A stretch of 39,528 bases of DNA from Chitinispirillia bacterium (GTDB lineage Bacteria; Fibrobacterota; Chitinivibrionia; Chitinivibrionales; Chitinispirillaceae). The stretch covers positions 1 through 39,528 of the forward strand of contig WQRV01000006.1 of NCBI GenBank assembly GCA_009786575.1, in the 5' to 3' direction. Positions 16,477 to 25,366 of the stretch are shown one piece after another; position 1 is the first letter of the stretch; the number at the start of each line of letters is the position of its first letter. The notes beneath the pieces were generated by a model, which saw only the letters and a program-made list of their open reading frames with translations, did no database searches and was not told the origin of the DNA. Both the position numbers and the translations under genes were made by a program.

Positions 16477-17949
16477 TTAAGTGACTGTTATCGGCCCATA
16501 GCCAACCTCGGCACGGGCCCTGTTCATCTCCTCCAGCATGGACGGACTGCCCATTCTGGCATTACGTATCGCCTCCTCTGGGTTGATCCTCTCAATAACG
16601 CCCTGCGCCCATTCAACGCCGTGCGCGCCCGACGACCCCATAGTAGACGGATTGTTTAACTCTGTAACCGACGGATCGCGCTTCGTCATCGCGGCCGCGT
16701 AAGACTGCGCGCCGCGCTGGAAGTCCTGATTCGCTTTATCCTTATAAAAACCGGTGGCAAGACGGTGCTGTTGTATCGCCGTCTTGAGGTCCGGCAGCAT
16801 GGCAGGTACCAGCTGTCCGCTCGCCTGGTCATACCGCTTATGCTGCTCATGTCTGCCCGTGTTGGGGTCGATATAATAGCCGTCGCGGTAGTCCAGCATA
16901 TCCTGGAGCTGCAGATACCTCTGTACGTCCTGAGAGGGCACGGGGGGCACCCCGCGCTCCCTGCACTTCGCCATCAAGTCGGGGGAGCGCCGTTCGAGCT
17001 CGCGGAGCGCGATATTTACCTCGTCCGCGTTTTTGGCGGGGCGGCTATAAAACAGCATCGCCACGTCGTCGCCCCACCTCTCGTACTCCTGTCTTACGTC
17101 AGCCGACGGCTTCGACATCTTGAACTCCGCAAACTCCGGGTCGTTGCCAATGGCGTCCATCTCGGCGCGCTCCTTGACGAGCGCCTGCTGAAGGCGCTGC
17201 GTTTCGGCGGCTTCCTCCTGCTGCCTGCGCTGCGCGTCCATCTGTGCATGGTACGCGTCCACCCCGCCCTTGGTTTGTGACACAAGGTCAATGAGTTGGA
17301 TGTTCGCCTCCGCCTGCTCCTCCATAAGTTCGGCCAGTTTATCGTGCCAGGCCTCGCGCGCATCGACGTCATAGGGGCCTTCGGGTTTGTTGGCCCTGTG
17401 GTCCGCAATCTTAGTCTTGGCGTTCGCCAGCGCCTGACGCGCAGACTCGACGGTGATAGTGCTGTTGTTGGCGGCAGGGGGAGGCGCGGAAGCCTGCGGG
17501 ACCGGTGTCTGCCGGGCGGGCGGTTGTGCCGCCTGCGCGCGCAGCGCGTCTAATTCCTCGCGAAGTTTCCTCTCCTTCTCCTTTTGGAGTTCGATATAGC
17601 GCTCCTTTTCGGCAGCACCCTTGAGCAGCTCCTCGGCGTTCTTGTAGGAAAGGCCGAGTTCGCGCATTTTTTCAGGGGTAAGCTCAAAAGGGGCCGCCGT
17701 CGGTGCGGGCTCGGTCGCAGGTTCGGCCGCCGGCTGCTGTTCCGCGGCAACGGGCTCTTGTGGGAGCTCCGCCTCCTGCGGGTCAGCCGTACCGCCCTGC
17801 ACCTCTTCCTTCGCGCCGATAGTGGCGTTACGTATCCGCTCAAGCTGGTCCTCTGAGGCGGGGTCTCTCGTGTCCACTGCGGCGACCGCGGCGTCCCACG
17901 CCTCCTGGCTCTCGAACACCAAATTCTCCTGCTGCACTTCTGTACCCAT
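16477..17949 (-). CDS. Capsid scaffold-like protein
   Basis: A 490-residue protein that is very acidic and charged. Its N-terminal ~120 residues are Glu/Pro/Ala-rich, residues ~85-145 form a coiled coil (KERYIELQKEKERKLREELD), and further helices include DAQRRQQEEAAETQRLQQAL. Its C-terminal ~60 residues (WAQGVIERINPEEAIRNARM) could be the coat-binding end. It sits between portal and coat, the standard scaffold position. P22 gp8 is ~300 residues, so this is long, but similar long scaffold-like proteins occur in other podoviruses. The assignment is by position and composition. Confidence 0.7.
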   Translation of the reverse strand: MGTEVQQENLVFESQEAWDAAVAAVDTRDPASEDQLERIRNATIGAKEEVQGGTADPQEAELPQEPVAAEQQPAAEPATEPAPTAAPFELTPEKMRELGLSYKNAEELLKGAAEKERYIELQKEKERKLREELDALRAQAAQPPARQTPVPQASAPPPAANNSTITVESARQALANAKTKIADHRANKPEGPYDVDAREAWHDKLAELMEEQAEANIQLIDLVSQTKGGVDAYHAQMDAQRRQQEEAAETQRLQQALVKERAEMDAIGNDPEFAEFKMSKPSADVRQEYERWGDDVAMLFYSRPAKNADEVNIALRELERRSPDLMAKCRERGVPPVPSQDVQRYLQLQDMLDYRDGYYIDPNTGRHEQHKRYDQASGQLVPAMLPDLKTAIQQHRLATGFYKDKANQDFQRGAQSYAAAMTKRDPSVTELNNPSTMGSSGAHGVEWAQGVIERINPEEAIRNARMGSPSMLEEMNRARAEVGYGPITVT

Positions 17950-17965
17950 ACTGCACTCCTTGTTT

Positions 17966-20080
17966 CTATGCCATCCCCGGCTGTGTGTGCATCATCCCAC
18001 CCCCGCCACCCGGCGATTGTATGAGGTCGGATATCTGCGCCGCTTCAGGCGTGTTTACATGGTTTACTCTCGGATCGCCCGCATACTGCTCTTCCTCCGG
18101 CGGCGGGAACTGCACCGGATACGCGCCCTGATCAACCCCCTGCGCGCCGCCTATCATCGGCTGCTGCTGGGCCATCGCCTGCTGCTGCCACATCTGATCA
18201 AGCGACATCTGTATCTGCTGGCCTTGCAGCGTATCGCTCTGCAGGGCCACCTGCAAAGCGGAGATGTTCTTCATCTGCATCATCCGCCCGGTGATAATCG
18301 CGCGCTCGCACGCCGACTTAATATTGTCCTGCTGGTCAGCCTGTATCGGGAGCGTATTCATTAGTGTCGTCTGCATGATTGCGTGCAGTTCCGGCGATAC
18401 GGACGGATCGAGGTTGCGCAGCATCTCGCCGGCAAAACCCTGCTGGCGTGCCGTGAACGTCGGAGATTTCGCGTTCTCGGTTACTACCACCCTGCAGCGC
18501 GGAAGGTCCTCAACGGAATTATGCACTACCCCGCCCTCGCCAGGCTGATTGAGGGTGAGACGCCGCCCGCCCTTGAGTTCAACCGTATGGGGAGCGCCGC
18601 TGTTGTTAATCTGCCACTGGTAGAAGAAACCCTCGCCGATGTTGTTAATAAACTGACGCATCCGGCGATTAAAGCCGGTGTTGGTAATAAGGTTGAGCTG
18701 GAACTTACGCTCAAATAAAATACCGCTGTCCCCGCTCTCCGTGATAGAGCTCAGCGCGTCCGACGCGCGAGACAGCAACGGCAAAAAATCCTTCAGCATG
18801 CGCGCGCTCTGATTAAACGCCGCATCCGGGTACTGATTGTTGGCTAAGTGCATATAAGGCCGCTGCGAGTGCGACAGGGGGACAAAGAACGGATGCCCCG
18901 GCCTGTTTTTGTTTTTCGCGAACTCTTCTTTGGATCCGGCTTTAAGGAAGAGTTCGTCATCATAAAACGTCGCCCCGCCGCCCGCCGAGGCGATCATCTC
19001 GGTAATGAGGGACTCGCGCTTATTAATCGTCTGCTGCAGGTCAATCAAATCCTCCACGATTCCCATATCCTGACCACCCTGGCGCTTCGCCGTAAGGTGG
19101 TAAAACGGCAGCCCGTTAACCTGCACATCGCTCTTGCCATGCTCCACGAGCGACATCTGGAGAGACTCGCAGACCGTGGTAACATAGTGCATCCTGTCCT
19201 CGTAGGGCGACTCTTCTATGCTGAAGGGGTCTATATTATTAAGCTCGGCAAAGTAACTGCAATACGCTTCGTCCCGGTTGATGGGGAATACCACCCACTG
19301 CTGGGCATCCCTGCGGCGGCCAATGAGGCGGTTGCCCTTAATGCGTTTAAGGTAGTGCTTCTCAACGATCTTGTACTCATCCCCCACTATATTATCAAGG
19401 TGCTGCTTGGACTGCCGGCCGCCGCTGGGAAATTCAAGGGGGTTGGCCTTCATCTCCCTGATCCGCCGCTCTATCTCGTCGCTCTTGAAGCTGTACTCGT
19501 CTTTGAGCTGCTCGGGCGTCAGGTAGCGGAACCTGTACAGGAGTTCGCAATCGCGGTCGTTATTGGTCGTCCAGCGAGGATCAAACACCACGCGCCCGGG
19601 CTCCTCGCGGCTCAGGCGGATGCGCTTGGAACCATACCAGTTATTAACATGCAGATACGCGCAGCCCGAATGGATAATCGCGTCAAGGAACACGTCGTTG
19701 ATGGTAGAGTCGTAGTCGAACAGCTCCTTGTCAGAGTAATACGCCTCGGCAATAGCTTCCGTAACATGCGAACCCTCGCCCTGCACCGGCGCCCACGACA
19801 GGTCGGGTATGTCAGAGACAAGCGACCCGACCAGCGCATCTATTTTGGGGCCAATAACATTAAACTGTGTCGCGGGGCGGCCCTGCTCAAACAGCACCTT
19901 CAGGTCCTCGGCGTCCCACTGCCCGCTGTTCGCGCCAAAATACATCGAGCGGGCTTTGTTGCAGCGGCTGCGGTCATTCGAGCGCGCGGATACGGCGCGG
20001 CCCGCCTCGTTGATCACGTTGCGCGCCAACTCGTAATCGCTCGACATCCGCTCCTTGTAGCTGCCGGGGGTGGTAATCAT
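17966..20080 (-). CDS. Portal protein, P22 gp1-like
   Basis: A 704-residue protein, close to the 725 residues of P22 gp1. Typical portal segments are visible: RSRCNKARSMYFGANSGQWD near the N-terminus, QFNVIGPKIDALVGSLVSDI, the conserved VVFDPRWTTNNDRDCELLYR region, and VEDLIDLQQTINKRESLITE, which corresponds to the long clip/stem helices. The C-terminus is Gln/Pro-rich (QMWQQQAMAQQQPMI), as in barrel-bearing portals. It forms the dodecameric ring at the packaging vertex with which TerL docks. Unusually, lysis and fibre genes separate it from the terminase genes. Confidence 0.9.
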   Translation of the reverse strand: MITTPGSYKERMSSDYELARNVINEAGRAVSARSNDRSRCNKARSMYFGANSGQWDAEDLKVLFEQGRPATQFNVIGPKIDALVGSLVSDIPDLSWAPVQGEGSHVTEAIAEAYYSDKELFDYDSTINDVFLDAIIHSGCAYLHVNNWYGSKRIRLSREEPGRVVFDPRWTTNNDRDCELLYRFRYLTPEQLKDEYSFKSDEIERRIREMKANPLEFPSGGRQSKQHLDNIVGDEYKIVEKHYLKRIKGNRLIGRRRDAQQWVVFPINRDEAYCSYFAELNNIDPFSIEESPYEDRMHYVTTVCESLQMSLVEHGKSDVQVNGLPFYHLTAKRQGGQDMGIVEDLIDLQQTINKRESLITEMIASAGGGATFYDDELFLKAGSKEEFAKNKNRPGHPFFVPLSHSQRPYMHLANNQYPDAAFNQSARMLKDFLPLLSRASDALSSITESGDSGILFERKFQLNLITNTGFNRRMRQFINNIGEGFFYQWQINNSGAPHTVELKGGRRLTLNQPGEGGVVHNSVEDLPRCRVVVTENAKSPTFTARQQGFAGEMLRNLDPSVSPELHAIMQTTLMNTLPIQADQQDNIKSACERAIITGRMMQMKNISALQVALQSDTLQGQQIQMSLDQMWQQQAMAQQQPMIGGAQGVDQGAYPVQFPPPEEEQYAGDPRVNHVNTPEAAQISDLIQSPGGGGGMMHTQPGMA

Positions 20081-20575
20081 CTATGCCCCCCTCACCAATT
20101 CCGTCAAAAGTTTAACAGCCGCGTTGGCCTTGCAGTCATCGCAGTCTTTGGTCTGTGCCGGTGTGTACCCCGGCGTACCCTGATCTACAATTTCCAGCTC
20201 GAAGTCCTCGCCGCGCATATGCGACACGAATGTCTCAACGGTGACCATGCTGTTGATTACCGCCCACTTGTTTTTGATGATCCCGTGCCCCGTCCCCAGC
20301 AGTATGCACCCCTCGATGTCGTCGATGGTGTTCCCTCTGTGGATCAGTATGCCCGTCCGGCCCGGCACGTCCTGCACGTAGTAGGCCTGCTTGCCGTTAG
20401 ACGGCCGCGTCTGCAGCTTGCAGATGTACCTGCCCGCCGGGATACAGCTGACGGACCGCTGATTATCCTTCCACGGTTCTTCGAGCGTGTCGGCCCAAAA
20501 AGCCCCGTTGATCATCAACGTGCCGAACGTGCCGTAGGCCGTGCCGATCTTTCTTACCAGCGTTACTGTTTTCAT
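20081..20575 (-). CDS. DUF5675-family protein, putative cell-wall-active lysis enzyme
   Basis: The start at 20575 (MKTVTLVRKIGTAYGTFGTL) is chosen over the track's 20611 because GAGGAGG lies six bases upstream. The ~164-residue protein has the family pattern WADTLEEPW, CIPAGRYICK, GRTGILIHRGNTIDDIEGC and INSMVT. The IHRGN plus GC pair recalls the His/Cys arrangement of YkuD-like peptidases/transpeptidases, so peptidoglycan activity is plausible but not established for DUF5675. It directly follows the patatin gene and the TM protein, forming a likely lysis cassette. A C-terminal extension of ~40 residues contains CDDC. Confidence 0.8.
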   Translation of the reverse strand: MKTVTLVRKIGTAYGTFGTLMINGAFWADTLEEPWKDNQRSVSCIPAGRYICKLQTRPSNGKQAYYVQDVPGRTGILIHRGNTIDDIEGCILLGTGHGIIKNKWAVINSMVTVETFVSHMRGEDFELEIVDQGTPGYTPAQTKDCDDCKANAAVKLLTELVRGA

Positions 20576-20592
20576 CCCCCGCCTCCTCATGG

Positions 20593-21468
20593 TTAGGTTG
20601 TCCAATACCATTTTTCAACCGGCAGCCCGCTAAGCTTCGCCATGTCGGCTAAGCTGTCGAGCTTGTACTCCTTTTCGATCCTCGCATCGAAGTAATGCAC
20701 TTCGGTTTCGTTGTCCGCCGACATCCCCACCGCCATCGCCGCGTCGATTTGCTCCTGGTACGACGATTTCCGCGCGGCGCCGCCCTGCATGGGCGACAGA
20801 TACTCTTTGACTTCGGTCCACCAGTTCCCGCGGGACAGCCGTTTGAACTCCCGTTCGATGTCGGCCTGTTTGTGCGTGAGCAACCCAGTGCCAAACATAT
20901 ACACCATCAGCGGGCTGTTATCCCACCCGCGTTTGCTTACCTCGGCGAAGGCCGGCATTACGGGGAAATTATTGTACCCCACCCCGCCGTCTGTCAGCAC
21001 TTGTAACATCTCCCCTACCGTTACCGCCGTGAAGTACATCGGGGCGCAGAAGGACGGGCGTATGAACTCGGCGAGCAGCATGCCGGGGTTGACGCCCTTG
21101 CCGTCGGAGTTGCGGTAAATCGTCTTGTCGCGCACCATGTCGTAGGTGGATATCACCAGCGGCACGTGCAGATCCTTGACCCGCGCCCCGCGGAAGACAT
21201 CACGGTTGAGGTAGTCACAAGTGTTATCCGCGCTGTAGTACGGCGGGAACCATGCCTTTTTACCGAAAATCACCTTGGCGGACCCGGTGAAGACCCGCTC
21301 GCAGTCATCCGCGCTATTACCAAGCGCAAGGTACGCCCCGAGTATGGACCCGACAGACGTCCCGACGATAAGGTCGGGGGCTGTCAGATCGTCCGCGTTG
21401 GCCTGCATCGCTTTCGCCGAGATGATCCCGCCGATCCCGCCGCCGGAGAGTATTATCACTTTTTTCAT
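20593..21468 (-). CDS. Patatin-like phospholipase
   Basis: A 291-residue protein with the full patatin signature: oxyanion-hole glycines SGGGIGG at residues 8-14, nucleophile elbow GTSVG with Ser38, the RPSFCAPMYFTAV block, and the catalytic Asp in DGG at 160-162. Patatins are Ser-Asp lipid acyl hydrolases. The protein has no signal peptide. It lies two bases after a one-TM coiled-coil protein and just before a DUF5675 gene, suggesting a role in membrane breakdown at lysis. Alternatives are an effector acting in infected cells or a virion enzyme. CBASS effectors such as CapV belong to the same superfamily, but no cyclase gene is adjacent here. Confidence 0.88.
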   Translation of the reverse strand: MKKVIILSGGGIGGIISAKAMQANADDLTAPDLIVGTSVGSILGAYLALGNSADDCERVFTGSAKVIFGKKAWFPPYYSADNTCDYLNRDVFRGARVKDLHVPLVISTYDMVRDKTIYRNSDGKGVNPGMLLAEFIRPSFCAPMYFTAVTVGEMLQVLTDGGVGYNNFPVMPAFAEVSKRGWDNSPLMVYMFGTGLLTHKQADIEREFKRLSRGNWWTEVKEYLSPMQGGAARKSSYQEQIDAAMAVGMSADNETEVHYFDARIEKEYKLDSLADMAKLSGLPVEKWYWTT

Positions 21469-21470
21469 TA

Positions 21471-21914
21471 TTATCCGCGCCCCCGGCCTGCGTAGAAGTC
21501 CCGCATATCTTTCACCATGGTGTTCGTTTGCACGACAACAACCTCAATGCTATGCACCTTCTCCTGCATCCGGTCGAAGTGGTCCCGGTCAACCTGCTTC
21601 TTCTCGATCTCTCCGAGGCGCGTAAATATCTCGGTGTCCCGCCTCTCGTGATCTCTGAGGTGTTCGTCAAGGGATTTGCCGACACCCTTTGCCTCCTTCA
21701 GCGCGGAAGCTATATTGTTGTTGATTTCGACCACCTCGGCGTTCCGCGACTCCACCCGCGCCGCCGTCTCCAAGCGCGTCTTGCGCGATACCAGCACAAG
21801 GTACGTTATCGCCACTATCGCCAGCACCGACGCTATTATCGCCAGCGCCGCCAGTTCGATGATCGTATCAACCCCTTTCGCGGCCGCTGCCGCCGCGTTC
21901 AGTTCGTCTACCAT
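21471..21914 (-). CDS. One-TM coiled-coil protein, holin/spanin-like candidate
   Basis: A 147-residue protein. Residues ~17-42 form one strong membrane segment (IIELAALAIIASVLAIVAIT), followed by Arg/Lys (topology signal) and a long coiled coil (SRNAEVVEINNNIASALKEA, DEHLRDHERRDTEIFTRLGE). This is typical of phage lysis-region membrane proteins, either holin-like or Rz-like with an N-terminal anchor. It precedes the patatin and DUF5675 genes with two-base spacing, so the three are probably co-expressed at the end of infection. The exact lysis role cannot be assigned. Confidence 0.7.
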   Translation of the reverse strand: MVDELNAAAAAAKGVDTIIELAALAIIASVLAIVAITYLVLVSRKTRLETAARVESRNAEVVEINNNIASALKEAKGVGKSLDEHLRDHERRDTEIFTRLGEIEKKQVDRDHFDRMQEKVHSIEVVVVQTNTMVKDMRDFYAGRGRG

Positions 21915-21994
21915 GTTATCCCCCCTACACCTTTCATTATTTGTATCAGTATTAATAATTAGTTACAACTCCTACACAATATGCGCCGGCATGT

Positions 21995-23965
21995 CTACGC
22001 CGGCGGTGAAGCCCCGCCGTCCCTGAGGTTGCGGCGGGTAGCTCCGCTGGTAACATTGGGTAGCGCGGTGAGCCATGCCGCGCGGTTGGCGCCGTAGAGC
22101 GGGACGCCTTGTAATGCGGCAGGTGTATCTTGCGGTACGGTTAATACGCCGCCCCGATTTTGTGGGGCCGCGGCGGTACTGTTGATAACAATGCCGGCAA
22201 CGAAAGATTCGCAGCCGAACATGAACCCCGTCTCGGCGGTGGCGGACGTGGTTATCTGCGCGGTTAGCGTTGACGGTAGCGTAATGCGTGTGTTGTACGA
22301 TTTGCAGTTGCGCAAGAAGCCGTTGCCGCCGGGGTAGCCGTTGACACCGTTGACACCGTTGCCGCCAGTGCCACCCCCACCGGCAGCACCACCCAAACTG
22401 ATTAAGTTAGCTAAATTGAGCGGCTTATTAAATGATGTGCATCCACTTAGAAAATTGTTGCCGCCACCGCTGCCGCCGTCGCTGCCGCTGCCGCCGCCGC
22501 CGCCGACTACCCCGGCGGTGGCGCCCCTGCCGCCCGCGCCGCCTGCACCGCCCAAACTGGTGAATTTAGATAAATTGAGCGGCTTATTAAATGATGTGCA
22601 TCCACTTAGAAAATTGTTGCCGCCTCCGCCGCCGCCGGGGCCGCCGGTGCCGGTGCCGACGCCACCGGCGCTGCCTTGGCCGCCATGTCCGCCTGCGCCG
22701 CCGTTGCCACCCAAACTAGTTAAGTTAGCTAAATTGAGCGACTGATTAAATGATGTGCATCCACTTAGAAAATTGTTGCCGCCTCCACCTCCGCCGGGGC
22801 CGCCGATGCTCACGAAGCCACCACCCGCGACGCCCCCACCGCCTGCACCTCCCAAACTGGTGAGTTTAGCTAAATCGAGCGGATAGTTAAATGATGTGCA
22901 TCCACTTAAAAAATCGCTGCCGCCACCGCTGCCGCCGGTGCCGCCGACGCCACCGGTGCTGCCACAACCACCACCGTTGCCGCCTGCACCGCCCAAACTA
23001 GTTAAGTTAGCTAAATTGAGCGACTGATTAAATGATGTGCATCCACTTAGAAAATTGTTGCCGCCTCCGCCGCCGCCGGGGCCGCCGTCAGCGGCACTGG
23101 TGCCAGTGCCACCCCCACCGCCTGCACCGCCCAAACTGATTAAGTTAGCTAAATTGAGCGGCTGATTAAATGATGTGCATCCACTTAGAAAATTGTTGCC
23201 GCCACCGCTGCCGCCGGGGCCGCTGCCGCCCCAGCTCCCGGTGCCGTAGCCTCCTGTGCCGCCCAAACTAGTTAAGTTAGATAAATTGAGCGGCTGATTA
23301 AATGATGTGCATCCGCTTAAAAAATCGCTGCCGCCACCGCTGCCGCCGCCACCGCCGCCGCCGGGGGCGTTGGTGCCGTCCGCGCTAAACAACGTGCTCG
23401 ACACCCCGGCCCCGAACTCCACCCCCAGCCACCTATTGGCGGCTACATTTGTACCGTTTAGGCGGACCGTCCTCGTTGCGGATGTGCCGCATAAATTATC
23501 TAACGCCGTAAGCGTGCCCTGCATCACGGCATTGGTAGTAGGATGCAAATACGTAACACGTATAACGCTCCCCGTAAGGGCCGCGGTGTACGGTATACAA
23601 TGTCCAAAGCCCCGCACCCCCGAGCGCGTAACAAGATATACCGCGGTGTCTCCGTTTTTGTTATCCCATGCAGCGTCAAGTTTCACCGATGTATCGCTCC
23701 ACGATACTACTCCGGCCTCCACATAATCATTAAGTAATCTGTCGAACACAAACGCGGTGCCCGCGGCATTGCCAAAGCGTTCGCCTGATATCGTACGGGT
23801 AGCTACCGTATAGCCAGTAATCCACGGCCCATCTGCCATAGGCTCCCCGCCGCCGGGTGGAGGGGGCGGGGAATACTCCTCCCCAGCAAAAAACACGCGC
23901 ACCCGCTTACCGCCGTAGTACGGGATCACTTCTTTTCCTGCGAGGTATAATTTTTTCTTTCCCAT
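21995..23965 (-). CDS. Glycine-rich leucine-rich-repeat tail adhesin
   Basis: The start at 23965 (MGKKKLYLAGKEVIPYYGGK) is chosen because TAAGGAG lies just before it and because the track's 24052 start lies inside the upstream gene. The 656-residue protein has an N-terminal head (~1-200). It then has seven near-identical 20-residue units of the type FLSGCTSFNQPLNLANLTSL separated by 20-30-residue Gly-rich loops, and two degenerate units (FLRNCKSYN, FMFGCESF). The unit resembles BspA/DUF285-like leucine-rich repeats, while the loops recall polyglycine-helix adhesins of T-even-like phages. It is probably the receptor-binding tip. The repeats are conserved at DNA level and could expand or contract by recombination. 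Confidence 0.75.
   Translation of the reverse strand: MGKKKLYLAGKEVIPYYGGKRVRVFFAGEEYSPPPPPGGGEPMADGPWITGYTVATRTISGERFGNAAGTAFVFDRLLNDYVEAGVVSWSDTSVKLDAAWDNKNGDTAVYLVTRSGVRGFGHCIPYTAALTGSVIRVTYLHPTTNAVMQGTLTALDNLCGTSATRTVRLNGTNVAANRWLGVEFGAGVSSTLFSADGTNAPGGGGGGGSGGGSDFLSGCTSFNQPLNLSNLTSLGGTGGYGTGSWGGSGPGGSGGGNNFLSGCTSFNQPLNLANLISLGGAGGGGGTGTSAADGGPGGGGGGNNFLSGCTSFNQSLNLANLTSLGGAGGNGGGCGSTGGVGGTGGSGGGSDFLSGCTSFNYPLDLAKLTSLGGAGGGGVAGGGFVSIGGPGGGGGGNNFLSGCTSFNQSLNLANLTSLGGNGGAGGHGGQGSAGGVGTGTGGPGGGGGGNNFLSGCTSFNKPLNLSKFTSLGGAGGAGGRGATAGVVGGGGGSGSDGGSGGGNNFLSGCTSFNKPLNLANLISLGGAAGGGGTGGNGVNGVNGYPGGNGFLRNCKSYNTRITLPSTLTAQITTSATAETGFMFGCESFVAGIVINSTAAAPQNRGGVLTVPQDTPAALQGVPLYGANRAAWLTALPNVTSGATRRNLRDGGASPPA
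22384..23345 (-). repeat. Seven-copy ~140-160-bp repeat array inside the adhesin gene
   Basis: The plus-strand block AAATGATGTGCATCCACTTA, with the surrounding AAATTGAGCGG and AAAATTGTTGCCGCC, recurs seven times at ~140-160-base intervals. It is separated by variable GC-rich glycine-coding stretches. Repeats are nearly identical in the conserved block, so copy number can change by recombination or slippage. Not a CRISPR: the repeats are in frame and the spacers are glycine codons. Confidence 0.85.
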
Positions 23966-23975
23966 GGTCGTCTCC

Positions 23976-25232
23976 TTATGCCAATACATTAGCGAGGATA
24001 AGGGTGGATGGGTTACTGACCGACGCCGATGCCGCCGCAGCATCGTCGGCAAACGTCGCCGATGTCGCGGGGATAAACTCCGCTGCCGCCTTCCCCCCGA
24101 GCTTCGCGCTGTCGGCGGCTTGGGCGGTGATGCCGAGCTTGCCGGCGAGGGCTTCGGTGATGCCGTCTATCGCAAGCAGGTTAAGCGCTATCTGATTAAC
24201 GAGGTTTGCGGTAATGCCGCTGTTTACCGCCGCCAGCTGGTCGGATGTCAGCGTAGAGTTATTGATGGGAAAATCGGGTATCCACTGCAAACCATCGTGC
24301 CGCGCACGCCACGGCTGGTCTATGCTGCCGAGTGCGGGGTCTTGGTTGATCATCGAGGCGTAGTCGTTCTTGGTGGGGGTATAGTCCTCACCGCGGTGAT
24401 ACCACGGCCCCGCCCGGAGTTCGTCCAAGCTATTCCACGGCCTGCTGCCGGCCGCGTCCGGCGTTACGGCGTTGGCGGCTAAATTTTCAACAGAGGAGTT
24501 TACAAAATCTCTATCGGCGAGCTGGTTGTCGGCGTTGGCCTGTTTAGGTATCTTCGCGTTAATGCCTTCTATCAGATACTCTACCAAAGCGACAGCAAGC
24601 CCCCGCGCTGCGGCCTCGGCGGCATCCGCCTGTTCGCGGGCGGCAGTCTCCTTAAGCAGTGCATCCCAAATCGCCCCGTCGTCTTCCTGTAATATCAGCC
24701 AATCGGGGAATTCTTCAGACACGGTCTCCGCGTCGAGCTCCTGATCAATCGCCCGCGCGGGGATGTAATCCCCTGCCTCGAAGTCTCCGAGGGCCATAGC
24801 CGCGCCGTCCGGCGTACCTCTGGCAAACCCCGCGTGTCCGCTCTCGTCGTACCCAAGGCGTTCCAGTTTGCTGTGGTTCTTGATCCCGCCGTTTTCAATG
24901 GCCCATTTTTTATTGACGACATCGTTATCTGCCTCGGGATCTGCGGCTTTCATACGCCCATGGCCGTCCCGCGCGGCGATGCTGCCGGGTTTGGCCTCGG
25001 CAGCTATGACGTCGGTAGTGCCCTGCTCGCCGTCTGCGGATACGGTGTAAGCGCGCAACGCCCCCTCGGTGGTGACTTTGTCGACTTTCTCCTCGAGCAT
25101 ACCTTTAAGATCGGGCAGGCCGCTAACGTCAATCCCGCTGCCGTCCTCGCGCGCAACTACCACAAGGCCTCCGTCTTCCTGACGGAAACTCTGTGTCGCT
25201 TCATCGTATTTTAAGAATATCTTGCTACTCAG
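23976..25232 (-). CDS. Tail fibre protein with possible CTG start
   Basis: The track starts at a GTG (25163), but the frame is open upstream to a TGA immediately before CTG at 25232. The added residues SSKIFLKYDEATQSFRQEDG look like a normal fibre N-terminus, and AAAGG lies six bases before the CTG. The body contains fibre-type repeats (PGSIAARDGHGRMKAADPEA, KKWAIENGG) and an Ala-rich helical section. The C-terminus is Ala-rich (GKAAAEFIPATSATFADDAA). It precedes the glycine-rich adhesin, so the two probably form a fibre shaft and its tip. The start codon choice is uncertain. Confidence 0.75.
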   Translation of the reverse strand: MSSKIFLKYDEATQSFRQEDGGLVVVAREDGSGIDVSGLPDLKGMLEEKVDKVTTEGALRAYTVSADGEQGTTDVIAAEAKPGSIAARDGHGRMKAADPEADNDVVNKKWAIENGGIKNHSKLERLGYDESGHAGFARGTPDGAAMALGDFEAGDYIPARAIDQELDAETVSEEFPDWLILQEDDGAIWDALLKETAAREQADAAEAAARGLAVALVEYLIEGINAKIPKQANADNQLADRDFVNSSVENLAANAVTPDAAGSRPWNSLDELRAGPWYHRGEDYTPTKNDYASMINQDPALGSIDQPWRARHDGLQWIPDFPINNSTLTSDQLAAVNSGITANLVNQIALNLLAIDGITEALAGKLGITAQAADSAKLGGKAAAEFIPATSATFADDAAAASASVSNPSTLILANVLA

Positions 25233-25366
25233 TCACCGCCTTTCTTATAGCAGGGGAGGGTGCTGCCCCCTCAGCGGCAAGGTGAAGCATCCCTGCCTGC
25301 GAACTGTCGCTCCCTGCGATATGTTTCAAAACTGACCACTCTGTGCAGCGCCACGCCGCGCAAAAA

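Noticed and set aside
18848-20596. 582-aa plus-strand ORF
   Set aside because: Exact antisense of the portal gene, with composition typical of reversed high-GC codons.
20593-21468. Patatin as part of a complete CBASS operon
   Set aside because: No CD-NTase, E1/E2 or other CBASS gene is adjacent; neighbours are lysis-type genes.
22384-23345. Regular repeats resembling a CRISPR array
   Set aside because: Repeats and spacers are in frame within one gene, and the spacers are glycine codons of varying length.
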